A DNA stretch of 64,000 nucleotides from Williamsia phyllosphaerae (GTDB taxonomy: Bacteria > Actinomycetota > Actinomycetes > Mycobacteriales > Mycobacteriaceae): the NCBI RefSeq assembly GCF_014635305.1, contig NZ_BMCS01000003.1:434001-498000 (forward strand). Reading direction: 5' to 3'. Both the position numbers and the translations under genes were made by a program. This document shows positions 32,689-41,446 of this stretch, in pieces. Within the stretch, counting starts at the first letter, position 1. Every line of letters starts with the position of its first letter. The notes beneath the pieces were generated by a model that was given only the letters and a program-made list of their open reading frames with translations, was not told the DNA's origin and searched no databases.

Positions 32689-34827
32689 GTGCCCGATCCG
32701 ACCACGTACCGCCCGGCGCCGGGGAGCATTCCGGTCCATCCCGGCGTCTACAAGTTCCGGGACACCTATGGCCGCGTCATCTACGTCGGCAAGGCGAAGA
32801 ACCTCCGATCGCGACTCACCTCGTACTTCGCCGATCTGTCCACGCTGCACCCGCGGACCCGGCGGATGGTCACCACCGCCGCATCCGTCGAGTGGACTGT
32901 GGTCGGTACCGAGGTCGAGGCGCTGCAGCTCGAATACAACTGGATCAAGGAGTTCGACCCGCGGTTCAACGTCCGCTACCGCGACGACAAGACCTACCCG
33001 ATGCTCGCGGTCACGCTGAACGAGGAGTACCCGCGGCTGTTCGTCTACCGCGGACCGCGGCGCAAGGGGGTGCGCTATTTCGGCCCGTACTCGCACGCCT
33101 GGGCCATCCGCGAGACCCTGGATCTGTTGACCCGCGTGTTCCCGGCCCGGACGTGCTCGGCCGGTGTCTTCAAACGCCACCGGCAGATCGACCGGCCGTG
33201 TCTGCTGGGCTACATCGACAAGTGCGCCGCACCGTGTGTGGGACGGGTCGACGCGGTCGAACACCGCGAGATCGTCCAGGACTTCTGCGACTTCCTCGCC
33301 GGCCGAACCGACCGGATGATCAAGCACCTCGACAATCAGATGGCCGCTGCGGCAGCCGATCTCGACTTCGAGCGCGCCGCACGTCTGCGCGATGACGTCG
33401 GCGCGCTTCGTCGCGCACTGGAGAAGCAGGCGGTCGTCCTCGGCGACGGCACCGACGCCGACGTGGTCGCCATGGTGGCCGATCAGCTCGAGGTGTCGGT
33501 CCAGATCTTCCACGTCCGCGGCGGTCGCGTCCGCGGTGAGCGCGGGTGGGTGGTCGAACGTACCGACGTGCTCAACGCGACCACCGATTCCGACGACGAC
33601 ACCCCCGACCTCGCCGAGCAGGTGGGACAATTCCTCACCCAGTTCTACGGCGCCCAGGTCGACCAGGACGCGACGATCAGCGTCGACTCCGACCACGAGG
33701 GCGCCGAGCCGGTACCCCGCGAGGTCCTGGTTCCGGTGCTGCCGCCGGACGCGCCCGAGTTCACGCGGTGGCTGTCGGGGCTGCGCGGATCGAACGTCGA
33801 TCTGCGCGTGCCGCAGCGCGGCGACAAGAAGGCGTTGTTCGAGACCGTCGAGCGCAACGCGGGCGAGGCGCTGACCCAGCACAAACTGCGGCGGGCAGGC
33901 GACCTCACGACCCGATCGGCGGCCCTCACCGAGATCCAGGAGACCCTCGGACTCGACATCGCGCCGCTGCGAATCGAGTGCATCGACATCTCGCACGTGC
34001 AGGGCACCGACGTCGTCGCGTCGCTGGTCGTCTTCGAGGACGGTCTGCCCCGTAAGTCCGACTACCGGCACTACGCGATCAAAGAGGCTGCGGGTGACGG
34101 ACGTTCGGACGACGTCGCATCGATCGCCGAGGTGACCCGGCGCCGGTTCCTGCGCTATCGCTCCGACGCGGAGCCGGACCCCGGCGTGGTGCTCCAGAGT
34201 GGTCCGGTACCCGCGCCCGGCGCGTCCGACGACAACGGCGGCGACCTCGCACCCGAGGCGTCGATCGATCCCGCGACCGGCCGACCCCGCCGCTTCGCGT
34301 ACCCCCCGAACCTGTTCGTCGTCGACGGTGGCGGCCCGCAGGTCCGGGCCGCGGCACAGGTGTTGTCCGAGCTCGGCGTCACCGATGTCGCGGTGATCGG
34401 GTTGGCCAAACGCCTCGAGGAGGTCTGGGTCCCCGACGACGACGACCCGGTCATCTTCCCGCGCACCAGCGAGGCGTTGTTCCTCCTGCAGCGGGTCCGC
34501 GACGAGGCACACCGGTTCGCGATCACCTTCCACCGCAGCAAGCGCAGCAAGCGGATGACGGCGTCGGTTCTCGACGGCGTACCCGGGCTCGGCCAGACCC
34601 GCCGGGCGGCACTGGTGTCGCACTTCGGTTCGGTCGCCCGGCTGCGGGACGCGTCGATCGAGGAGATCGCGACCGTGCCGGGGATCGGACAGTCCACCGC
34701 GAAGGCCGTGCAGATGGCCCTGGCCGGTCCGGTCGTCGAGGCCTCGTCCGATGCGCCGGAGCCGCACGGGGCAGGATCGACCGAACGGACACACGATCCG
34801 CGAACAGATGGGAACAGCGATGGCTGA
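32689..34827 (+). CDS. uvrC: UvrABC system protein C
   Basis: Makes the dual incisions of nucleotide excision repair. The GIY-YIG domain begins PGVYKFRDTYGRVIYVGKAK (about residues 19-38). The UVR motif lies near residues 205-240 (DLDFERAARLRDDV). The C-terminal RNase H-like nuclease includes ECIDISHVQGTDVVAS and NLFVVDGGGPQV, followed by two helix-hairpin-helix motifs (VPGLG and VPGIGQSTA). At 712 residues it is longer than the roughly 650 of mycobacterial UvrC, owing mainly to an acidic, low-complexity insertion at about residues 495-535. The GTG is probably leaderless. Confidence 0.96.
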   Translation: MPDPTTYRPAPGSIPVHPGVYKFRDTYGRVIYVGKAKNLRSRLTSYFADLSTLHPRTRRMVTTAASVEWTVVGTEVEALQLEYNWIKEFDPRFNVRYRDDKTYPMLAVTLNEEYPRLFVYRGPRRKGVRYFGPYSHAWAIRETLDLLTRVFPARTCSAGVFKRHRQIDRPCLLGYIDKCAAPCVGRVDAVEHREIVQDFCDFLAGRTDRMIKHLDNQMAAAAADLDFERAARLRDDVGALRRALEKQAVVLGDGTDADVVAMVADQLEVSVQIFHVRGGRVRGERGWVVERTDVLNATTDSDDDTPDLAEQVGQFLTQFYGAQVDQDATISVDSDHEGAEPVPREVLVPVLPPDAPEFTRWLSGLRGSNVDLRVPQRGDKKALFETVERNAGEALTQHKLRRAGDLTTRSAALTEIQETLGLDIAPLRIECIDISHVQGTDVVASLVVFEDGLPRKSDYRHYAIKEAAGDGRSDDVASIAEVTRRRFLRYRSDAEPDPGVVLQSGPVPAPGASDDNGGDLAPEASIDPATGRPRRFAYPPNLFVVDGGGPQVRAAAQVLSELGVTDVAVIGLAKRLEEVWVPDDDDPVIFPRTSEALFLLQRVRDEAHRFAITFHRSKRSKRMTASVLDGVPGLGQTRRAALVSHFGSVARLRDASIEEIATVPGIGQSTAKAVQMALAGPVVEASSDAPEPHGAGSTERTHDPRTDGNSDG

Positions 34828-35806
34828 CCGGGATCCCGCGACCGACACCGACATGGTGCCCGGTGCGACGACCGGACGACAGATCGACGTCCTGCTCGTC
34901 ACCGGGATGTCCGGAGCCGGTCGCGGCACGGTGGCGAAGCTGCTCGAGGACCTCGGCTGGTACGTCGCCGACAACGTCCCGGCGTCGCTGATCACCAGCA
35001 TGGTCGGAGTGGCGCAGAGCGATGACCCGTCGATCACCCGGCTGGCGATGGTCATGCGGGCGGGCGCCGAGTCGTTCAGTGCCGAGGTGTCCGAGGTCCG
35101 AGAGGAGCTCGAGGCCCTCGGGCAGCACCCGCGGTTGCTGTTCCTCGACGCCGGCGACGCCGCGCTGGTGCGTCGTTTCGAGCAGGTACGACGCTCACAT
35201 CCCCTGCAGGACAACGGGACCCTGATCGAGGCGATCGCCCGAGAGCGCGCCGTGCTCGCGAAGGTGTCGGAGACGGCCGATCTGGTCGTCGACACCTCCG
35301 ACCTGTCGGTCACCGCGTTGCGACGGATTGTCGACAACGCCTTCGCCCAGCCGTCGACCACCGAGGTGCGGATCGCGTTCCAGTCGTTCGGTTTCAAGTA
35401 CGGCCTGCCGATCGACGCCGATCTCGTCGCCGATGTCCGTTTCCTGCCCAACCCGTACTGGGTGCCTGAGCTGCGCGATCACAACGGCCTGGAGTCGCCG
35501 GTCTCGGACTACGTCCTCGGTCAGCCCGGTGCATCGGACTACCTCGACGCGTTCGAACGCGTGATCCGTCTCACGGCACGGGGGTACGAGCGAGAGGGCA
35601 AGCGCTACATGACCGTCGCCGTCGGCTGCACCGGCGGCAAGCACCGCAGCGTGGCGATGGCCGAACAGCTTCGGGCGCGGCTCTCGGTCGCCACCGCGGA
35701 CGCCGCGGACGGCCCGGACGCCGACGCGGGGACCGATGTCCCCGACACCGCAGAGGGCCGTGCGTTCGCCGTCCGGGTGGTCCACCGCGACCTGGGGCGC
35801 GAATGA
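34820..35806 (+). CDS. rapZ: RNase adapter / nucleotide-binding protein RapZ (YvcJ family)
   Basis: P-loop protein with Walker A GMSGAGRGT near residues 28-36 and the following EDLGWYVADNVP segment, both family signatures. The C-terminal domain has SFGFKYGLPIDADLVADVRFLPNPYW and the AVGCTGGKHRSVAMAE motif. ATG 34820 overlaps the end of uvrC by 8 nt and gives 328 residues; ATG 34808 is a possible alternative. The stop overlaps yvcK (ATGA). The uvrC-rapZ-yvcK-whiA order is conserved across Gram-positive bacteria. In enterics RapZ controls glucosamine-6-phosphate synthase; the actinobacterial role is not settled. Confidence 0.94.
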   Translation: MADRDPATDTDMVPGATTGRQIDVLLVTGMSGAGRGTVAKLLEDLGWYVADNVPASLITSMVGVAQSDDPSITRLAMVMRAGAESFSAEVSEVREELEALGQHPRLLFLDAGDAALVRRFEQVRRSHPLQDNGTLIEAIARERAVLAKVSETADLVVDTSDLSVTALRRIVDNAFAQPSTTEVRIAFQSFGFKYGLPIDADLVADVRFLPNPYWVPELRDHNGLESPVSDYVLGQPGASDYLDAFERVIRLTARGYEREGKRYMTVAVGCTGGKHRSVAMAEQLRARLSVATADAADGPDADAGTDVPDTAEGRAFAVRVVHRDLGRE

Positions 35807-36831
35807 GCCGCGGGGTCGGCAAGATCGTCGCACTCGGCGGCGGACACGGTCTACACGCGACCCTGACGGCCATGCGTCGACTCAGCGACGAGGTGACCGC
35901 GGTGGTCACGGTCGCCGACGACGGCGGGTCGTCGGGCCGACTGCGCTCGGAACTCGGGGTCATCCCGCCCGGCGATCTGCGGATGGCGATCGCCGCGCTG
36001 ATGTCAGCAGGTGGCGAGCACGAGCCGGCCGGTGGCCGGGACCGTTGGGTGACGCTGCTGCAGCACCGTTTCGGTGGACGCGGCGCGCTGGCCGGACACC
36101 CGGTGGGCAACCTGCTGCTCGCGGGCCTCACCGAGGAACTCGGTGACCCGGTCGCAGCGCTCGACGCCGTGATGGAGCTGTTCGGCGTTCCCGGTCGGGT
36201 GCTGCCCATGTCGGCGGTACCGCTGAACATCGAGGCCGAGGTCTCCGGGCTCGAGGCCGACCCGCGGATCAGCCGGAGCATCGCCGGGCAGGTGGCCGTC
36301 GCCACGACCCCGGGTACCGTCCGCCGGGTCCGCCTCCTCCCGCCCGATCCACCCGCCTGCCCCGAGGCGCTCGACGCGATCGCCGCCGCGGATCTCGTGG
36401 TGCTCGGACCCGGATCGTGGTTCTCCAGCGTCATCCCGCACGTGCTCGTGCCCGAACAGCTCGCCGCCCTCAAGTCGACCGCCGCCCGGCGGATGCTGTT
36501 CGTCAACCTGGCGCCGGAACCCGGTGAGACAAGCGGTTTCTCGGTCGAACGGCACCTGCACGTGCTGCACGCCCACGCAGACGACTTCCGCATCGACGAC
36601 GTCATCGTCGACGCCGGTTCGGCCCCGGCGGGGCGGGAACGCGACCACGTCGAGCGTGCCGCGGGGCTCTTCGGCGCCCGATTGCACGTGGGTGACCTCG
36701 CGCAGCCGGGCACCCATGTACACGATCCGGAGAAATTGGCCTCCATGGTGCTTACGCTGTGCGAGGAACAGGGCGATGGCTACGCTGTCGGGGCAGTCGA
36801 CAGACCGCCGTCGGCAGACCGGCTCGGGTAG
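35803..36831 (+). CDS. yvcK: Gluconeogenesis / cell-wall regulator YvcK (CofD-like)
   Basis: The 342-residue protein starts with the glycine-rich GKIVALGGGHGLHATL and contains VADDGGSSGRLRSELG and PPGDLRMAIAAL, signatures of the YvcK/CofD fold that binds UDP-sugars. LVVLGPGSWFSSVIPH lies near residue 200. In M. tuberculosis the homologue (CuvA) affects cell envelope and growth on gluconeogenic carbon. The ATG lies in the rapZ overlap. Confidence 0.93.
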   Translation: MSRGVGKIVALGGGHGLHATLTAMRRLSDEVTAVVTVADDGGSSGRLRSELGVIPPGDLRMAIAALMSAGGEHEPAGGRDRWVTLLQHRFGGRGALAGHPVGNLLLAGLTEELGDPVAALDAVMELFGVPGRVLPMSAVPLNIEAEVSGLEADPRISRSIAGQVAVATTPGTVRRVRLLPPDPPACPEALDAIAAADLVVLGPGSWFSSVIPHVLVPEQLAALKSTAARRMLFVNLAPEPGETSGFSVERHLHVLHAHADDFRIDDVIVDAGSAPAGRERDHVERAAGLFGARLHVGDLAQPGTHVHDPEKLASMVLTLCEEQGDGYAVGAVDRPPSADRLG

Positions 36832-36960
36832 CCCCGCCGCCGCGAGCACGACGGGCGATGTCGTCGACACCCGCGATCACGGGGGAGCAGCGACGAGTCG
36901 GCGGAGCGCCGAGGAAACTACGCGTCTGGGGGGCGACCCCCGGCAGGAGGACAGCAACCG

Positions 36961-37944
36961 GTGGCGATGACAGCAGCCGTCAAGGACGAGCTGAGTCGGC
37001 TCGTGGTGACTCAGACGAGTTGCCGCAAGGCCGAGGTGTCGGCGTTACTGCGCTTCGCGGGCGGCCTGCACATCGTCGCCGGACGCGTCGTCGTCGAGGC
37101 CGAGGTCGACCTCGGCAACGTCGCCCGCCGACTCCGCAAGGAGATCTTCGACCTCTACGGCTACAACTCCGAGGTCCATGTCCTGCGCAGCGGAGGGATC
37201 CGCAAGAGCGCCCGCTACATCGTCCGCGTCACCAAGGACGGTGAGGCCCTGGCCCGCCAGACCGGTCTGCTGGACATGCGGGGTCGTCCGGTGCGCGGCC
37301 TGCCCGCGCAGGTCGTCGGCGGCGGTGTCGCCGACGCCGAAGCCGCCTGGCGTGGAGCCTTTCTCGCGCACGGGTCACTCACCGAACCGGGTCGCTCGTC
37401 GGCCCTGGAGGTCAGTTGCCCTGGCCCCGAGGCCGCGCTGGCGTTGGTCGGTGCCGCGCGGCGACTGGGGGTCTCGGCCAAGGCCAGGGAGGTCCGTGGG
37501 GCCGACCGCGTCGTCATCCGCGATGGTGAGGCCATCGGCGCCCTGCTGACCCGCATGGGCGCACAGGACACCCGCCTCACGTGGGAGGAACGCCGGATGC
37601 GCCGCGAGGTGCGGGCCACGGCGAACCGGCTCGCCAACTTCGACGACGCGAACCTGCGCCGCTCGGCGCGGGCCGCGGTGGCCGCGGCCGCCCGGGTGGA
37701 GCGCGCCCTCGACATCCTCGGCGACACCGTCCCCGACCACCTGGTCGCGGCCGGGCGGCTGCGGGTGACCCACCGTCAGGCGTCGTTGGAGGAGCTGGGA
37801 CAGCTCGCCGATCCGCCGATGACCAAGGACGCGGTCGCCGGCCGGATCCGCCGATTGCTGTCGATGGCGGACAAGAAGGCCCGCACCGACGGCATCCCGG
37901 ACACCGAGTCGGCGGTCACCTCCGAACTGCTCGACGAGGCCTGA
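36961..37944 (+). CDS. whiA: DNA-binding protein WhiA
   Basis: A 327-residue regulator with a degenerate LAGLIDADG endonuclease fold (about residues 10-215) and a C-terminal helix-turn-helix (about residues 275-315, RQASLEELGQLADPP and AVAGRIRRLLSMAD). In Streptomyces it triggers sporulation division with WhiB; in non-sporulating Mycobacteriales its role is less clear. The GTG at 36961 follows AGGAGGACAG; ATG 36967 is also possible. 129 nt separate it from yvcK, so it may have its own promoter. Confidence 0.95.
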   Translation: MAMTAAVKDELSRLVVTQTSCRKAEVSALLRFAGGLHIVAGRVVVEAEVDLGNVARRLRKEIFDLYGYNSEVHVLRSGGIRKSARYIVRVTKDGEALARQTGLLDMRGRPVRGLPAQVVGGGVADAEAAWRGAFLAHGSLTEPGRSSALEVSCPGPEAALALVGAARRLGVSAKAREVRGADRVVIRDGEAIGALLTRMGAQDTRLTWEERRMRREVRATANRLANFDDANLRRSARAAVAAAARVERALDILGDTVPDHLVAAGRLRVTHRQASLEELGQLADPPMTKDAVAGRIRRLLSMADKKARTDGIPDTESAVTSELLDEA

Positions 37945-37967
37945 GCACACGCTGCACGTACTGCGGC

Positions 37968-37982
37968 GAAGGCGTCGCCTTC
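37968..37982 (+). terminator. Hairpin after whiA
   Basis: GAAGGC-GTC-GCCTTC forms a six-pair stem, extendable by GG/CC across a C-A mismatch, 23 nt after the whiA stop and before the gap promoter. Confidence 0.4.
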
Positions 37983-38003
37983 ACCTGCGGGAGCCCGGCA
38001 GAT

Positions 38004-38009
38004 TAGGCT
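38004..38009 (+). promoter_or_regulatory. Predicted -10 element of the gap operon
   Basis: TAGGCT fits TANNNT, predicting a transcript start near 38016 and a 43-nt leader with the ribosome binding site GAGGAG (38047-38052) 6 nt before the gap GTG. Confidence 0.5.
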
Positions 38010-38058
38010 GGCCGTACCGCGACAGATCGATCCACACCCCACAGCTGAGGAGCTCATT

Positions 38059-39078
<1,020 letters not shown>

Positions 39079-39098
39079 AGGGCGGTCGATCTCCTCTC

Positions 39099-40310
39099 AT
39101 GGCACTTGCATCGCTGAAAGACCTGCTCGACACGGGAGTGTCCGGTCGCATCGTCCTGGTGCGTTCGGACCTCAACGTCCCCCTGGACGGCGAGACCATC
39201 ACCGACGCCGGGCGGATCATCGCCTCGGCGCCCACCATCGCGGCCCTGGCCGACGCGGGCGCCTCGGTGATCGTCACCGCGCATCTCGGACGCCCCAAGG
39301 GTGAGCCGGACCCGAAGTTCTCCCTGGCTCCGGTCGCGGCCCGCCTCGGCGAGGAGCTCGGACGCAACGTCCAGCTCGCGTCCGACGTCGTCGGCACCGA
39401 CGCGCTCGCACGCGCCGAGGGACTGACCGACGGTGACGTCCTGCTCCTGGAGAACATCCGGTTCGACCCGCGGGAGACCTCGAAGGACTCGTCTGAGCGC
39501 GAGGCGCTGGCCAAGGCCCTCGTCGAGCTCGTCGGTGACGACGGTGCGTTCGTATCCGACGGTTTCGGCGTGGTCCACCGAGAGCAGGCGTCGGTCTACG
39601 ACGTGGCGAAGTTGTTGCCGCACTACGCCGGTGGGCTCGTCGAGTCCGAGGTGAAGGTCCTGCAGAAGCTGACCGCCGACGTCGCACGGCCGTATGCGGT
39701 CGTGCTCGGCGGGTCGAAGGTGTCCGACAAGCTCGGCGTCATCGAGGCCCTCGCCCCGAAGGTCGACACGCTCGTCATCGGCGGCGGCATGGCGTTCACC
39801 TTCCTCGTCGCCCAGGGGTTGTCCGTCGGCACGTCGCTCTTGCAGGACGATCAGGTCGCGGTCTGCAAGGACCTGCTCGATCGGTTCGGCGACGTCATCC
39901 ATCTGCCGGTCGACGTGGTCGTCGCCGACTCGTTCTCCGCCGACGCCGCCACCCAGACCGTCTCGGTGCGCGACATCCCGGACGGGTGGATGGGACTCGA
40001 CATCGGCCCGGAATCGGTGAAGCGATTCGCCGCCGTGCTGGCCGAGGCGCAGACCATCTTCTGGAACGGCCCGGCCGGTGTGTTCGAGTTCGACGCCTTC
40101 GCGGCGGGCACCAAGGGGGTGGCCGAGGCCATCGCCGGTGCCACCGCATCGGGTGCGTTCAGTGTCGTCGGTGGCGGTGACTCCGCCGCGGCGGTGCGCC
40201 ACCTCGGTCTGTCCGACGACGCGTTCTCGCACATCTCCACCGGTGGTGGCGCCTCGCTGGAATACCTCGAGGGCAAAGAGCTCCCGGGGCTGAAGGTCCT
40301 GGAGGACTGA
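39099..40310 (+). CDS. pgk: Phosphoglycerate kinase
   Basis: 403 residues. The N-terminal substrate domain has VLVRSDLNVPLDGE and AHLGRPKGEPD; the nucleotide domain has AVVLGGSKVSDKLGVIEAL and VGGGDSAAAVRHLG. The frame is open far upstream through gap, but ATG 39099, 20 nt after the gap stop, starts the conserved N-terminus (ASLKDLLDTG). No good ribosome binding site precedes it, so translation may be coupled to gap. Confidence 0.97.
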   Translation: MALASLKDLLDTGVSGRIVLVRSDLNVPLDGETITDAGRIIASAPTIAALADAGASVIVTAHLGRPKGEPDPKFSLAPVAARLGEELGRNVQLASDVVGTDALARAEGLTDGDVLLLENIRFDPRETSKDSSEREALAKALVELVGDDGAFVSDGFGVVHREQASVYDVAKLLPHYAGGLVESEVKVLQKLTADVARPYAVVLGGSKVSDKLGVIEALAPKVDTLVIGGGMAFTFLVAQGLSVGTSLLQDDQVAVCKDLLDRFGDVIHLPVDVVVADSFSADAATQTVSVRDIPDGWMGLDIGPESVKRFAAVLAEAQTIFWNGPAGVFEFDAFAAGTKGVAEAIAGATASGAFSVVGGGDSAAAVRHLGLSDDAFSHISTGGGASLEYLEGKELPGLKVLED

Positions 40311-40315
40311 GAACC

Positions 40316-41104
40316 GTGGCAAACCGCAAGCCGCTGATCGCGGGCAACTGGAAGTGCAACCTCAATCATCTCGAGGCCATCGCACTCGTCCAGAAGATCG
40401 CTTTCGCGCTCCCCGCGAAGTACTTCGACAAGGTCGACGTGACGGTGATCCCGCCGTTCACCGACATCCGCAGCGTCCAGACCGTCATCGACGGCGACAA
40501 GCTCTTGGTGACCTATGGCGCGCAGGACCTCTCCGAGCACGATTCAGGTGCCTACACCGGTGAGATCAGCGGGGCGTTCCTCGCCAAGCTGGGCTGCACC
40601 TTCGTCGTGGTCGGGCACTCCGAGCGCCGGACCCTGCACGCCGAGACCGACGAGGTCGTGCTCGGCAAGACGACAGCGGCACTGCGGCACGGGCTGACGC
40701 CCATCGTCTGCATCGGCGAGGGACTCGAGGTCCGTGAGGCGGGGGATCACGTCGCCTACAACGTCGCGCAGCTCAAGGGCTCGCTCGCCGGACTGTCGTC
40801 CGACGAGATCGCGAAGATCGTCATCGCCTACGAGCCCGTCTGGGCGATCGGCACCGGTCGGGTCGCGAGTGCGGCCGACGCCCAGGAGGTCTGCGCAGCG
40901 ATCCGTGCGACGCTGGCCGAACTGGCCGACGCCTCGGTCGCCGCGTCCGTGCGGGTCCTCTACGGCGGCTCGGTGAGCTCGAAGAACGTCGGCGAGATCG
41001 TCGGTCAGACCGACGTCGACGGCGCCCTGGTGGGCGGCGCGTCGCTCAAGTCCGACGAGTTCGCGACCCTGTCCGCGATCGCCGCTGGTGGACCGCTGCC
41101 CTGA
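40316..41104 (+). CDS. tpiA: Triosephosphate isomerase
   Basis: 262-residue TIM barrel. Catalytic residues are in the GNWKCNL segment (Lys near residue 13), VVGHSERR (His near residue 97) and the signature AYEPVWAIGTG (Glu near residue 174); YGGSVSSKN forms the phosphate site. The GTG at 40316 is 6 nt after the pgk stop, with GGAGG upstream inside pgk. Confidence 0.98.
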   Translation: MANRKPLIAGNWKCNLNHLEAIALVQKIAFALPAKYFDKVDVTVIPPFTDIRSVQTVIDGDKLLVTYGAQDLSEHDSGAYTGEISGAFLAKLGCTFVVVGHSERRTLHAETDEVVLGKTTAALRHGLTPIVCIGEGLEVREAGDHVAYNVAQLKGSLAGLSSDEIAKIVIAYEPVWAIGTGRVASAADAQEVCAAIRATLAELADASVAASVRVLYGGSVSSKNVGEIVGQTDVDGALVGGASLKSDEFATLSAIAAGGPLP

Positions 41105-41121
41105 CCGAGGGGTGGACCACG

Positions 41122-41127
41122 TAGACT
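41122..41127 (+). promoter_or_regulatory. Predicted -10 element for secG
   Basis: TAGACT fits TANNNT and would give secG a 35-nt leader containing AAAAGGA, so secG need not depend on the gap promoter. Confidence 0.4.
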
Positions 41128-41169
41128 CGCCGGGAGTTTGCGTCGCGACAACGAAAAGGATCACCGTCA

Positions 41170-41403
41170 GTGAAGTTCGTCTTGGACATCGGATTGGTCA
41201 TCACCAGCGTTCTGATGGTGATCCTCGTGCTGCTGCATCGCGGTAAGGGCGGTGGCCTGTCCTCGCTGTTCGGTGGTGGCGTCCAGTCGAGCCTGTCCGG
41301 GTCCAGCGTCGTCGAGCGCAACCTCGACCGACTGACCATCTTCGTCGGCGTCATCTGGTTCATCTTCATCCTCGGTATCGGTCTGGACATCAAGCTGTCC
41401 TGA
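41170..41403 (+). CDS. secG: Preprotein translocase subunit SecG
   Basis: 77 residues with two membrane helices (about residues 3-19 and 56-73) separated by a Gly/Ser-rich loop that contains HRGKGGGLSSLFGGG, the SecG signature. It stimulates SecYEG translocation. Location between tpiA and ppc is conserved in corynebacteria and relatives. GTG start. Confidence 0.95.
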   Translation: MKFVLDIGLVITSVLMVILVLLHRGKGGGLSSLFGGGVQSSLSGSSVVERNLDRLTIFVGVIWFIFILGIGLDIKLS

Positions 41404-41446
41404 CGCCCGAGATGCCGCCGGTCGCATTGGGCGGGATACTGGACCG

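Noticed and set aside
32008..35451. Very long minus-strand open frame (about 1147 codons) opposite ggt and uvrC
   Set aside because: It overlaps well-supported genes throughout, is Arg/Asp/Val-rich in the way of high-GC antisense frames and has no recognisable domain.
37945..38006. Short zinc-ribbon-like string (CTYCGEG and FTCG) after whiA
   Set aside because: No start codon with a ribosome binding site in the short gap, only about 20 codons, and the same bases form a terminator-like hairpin.
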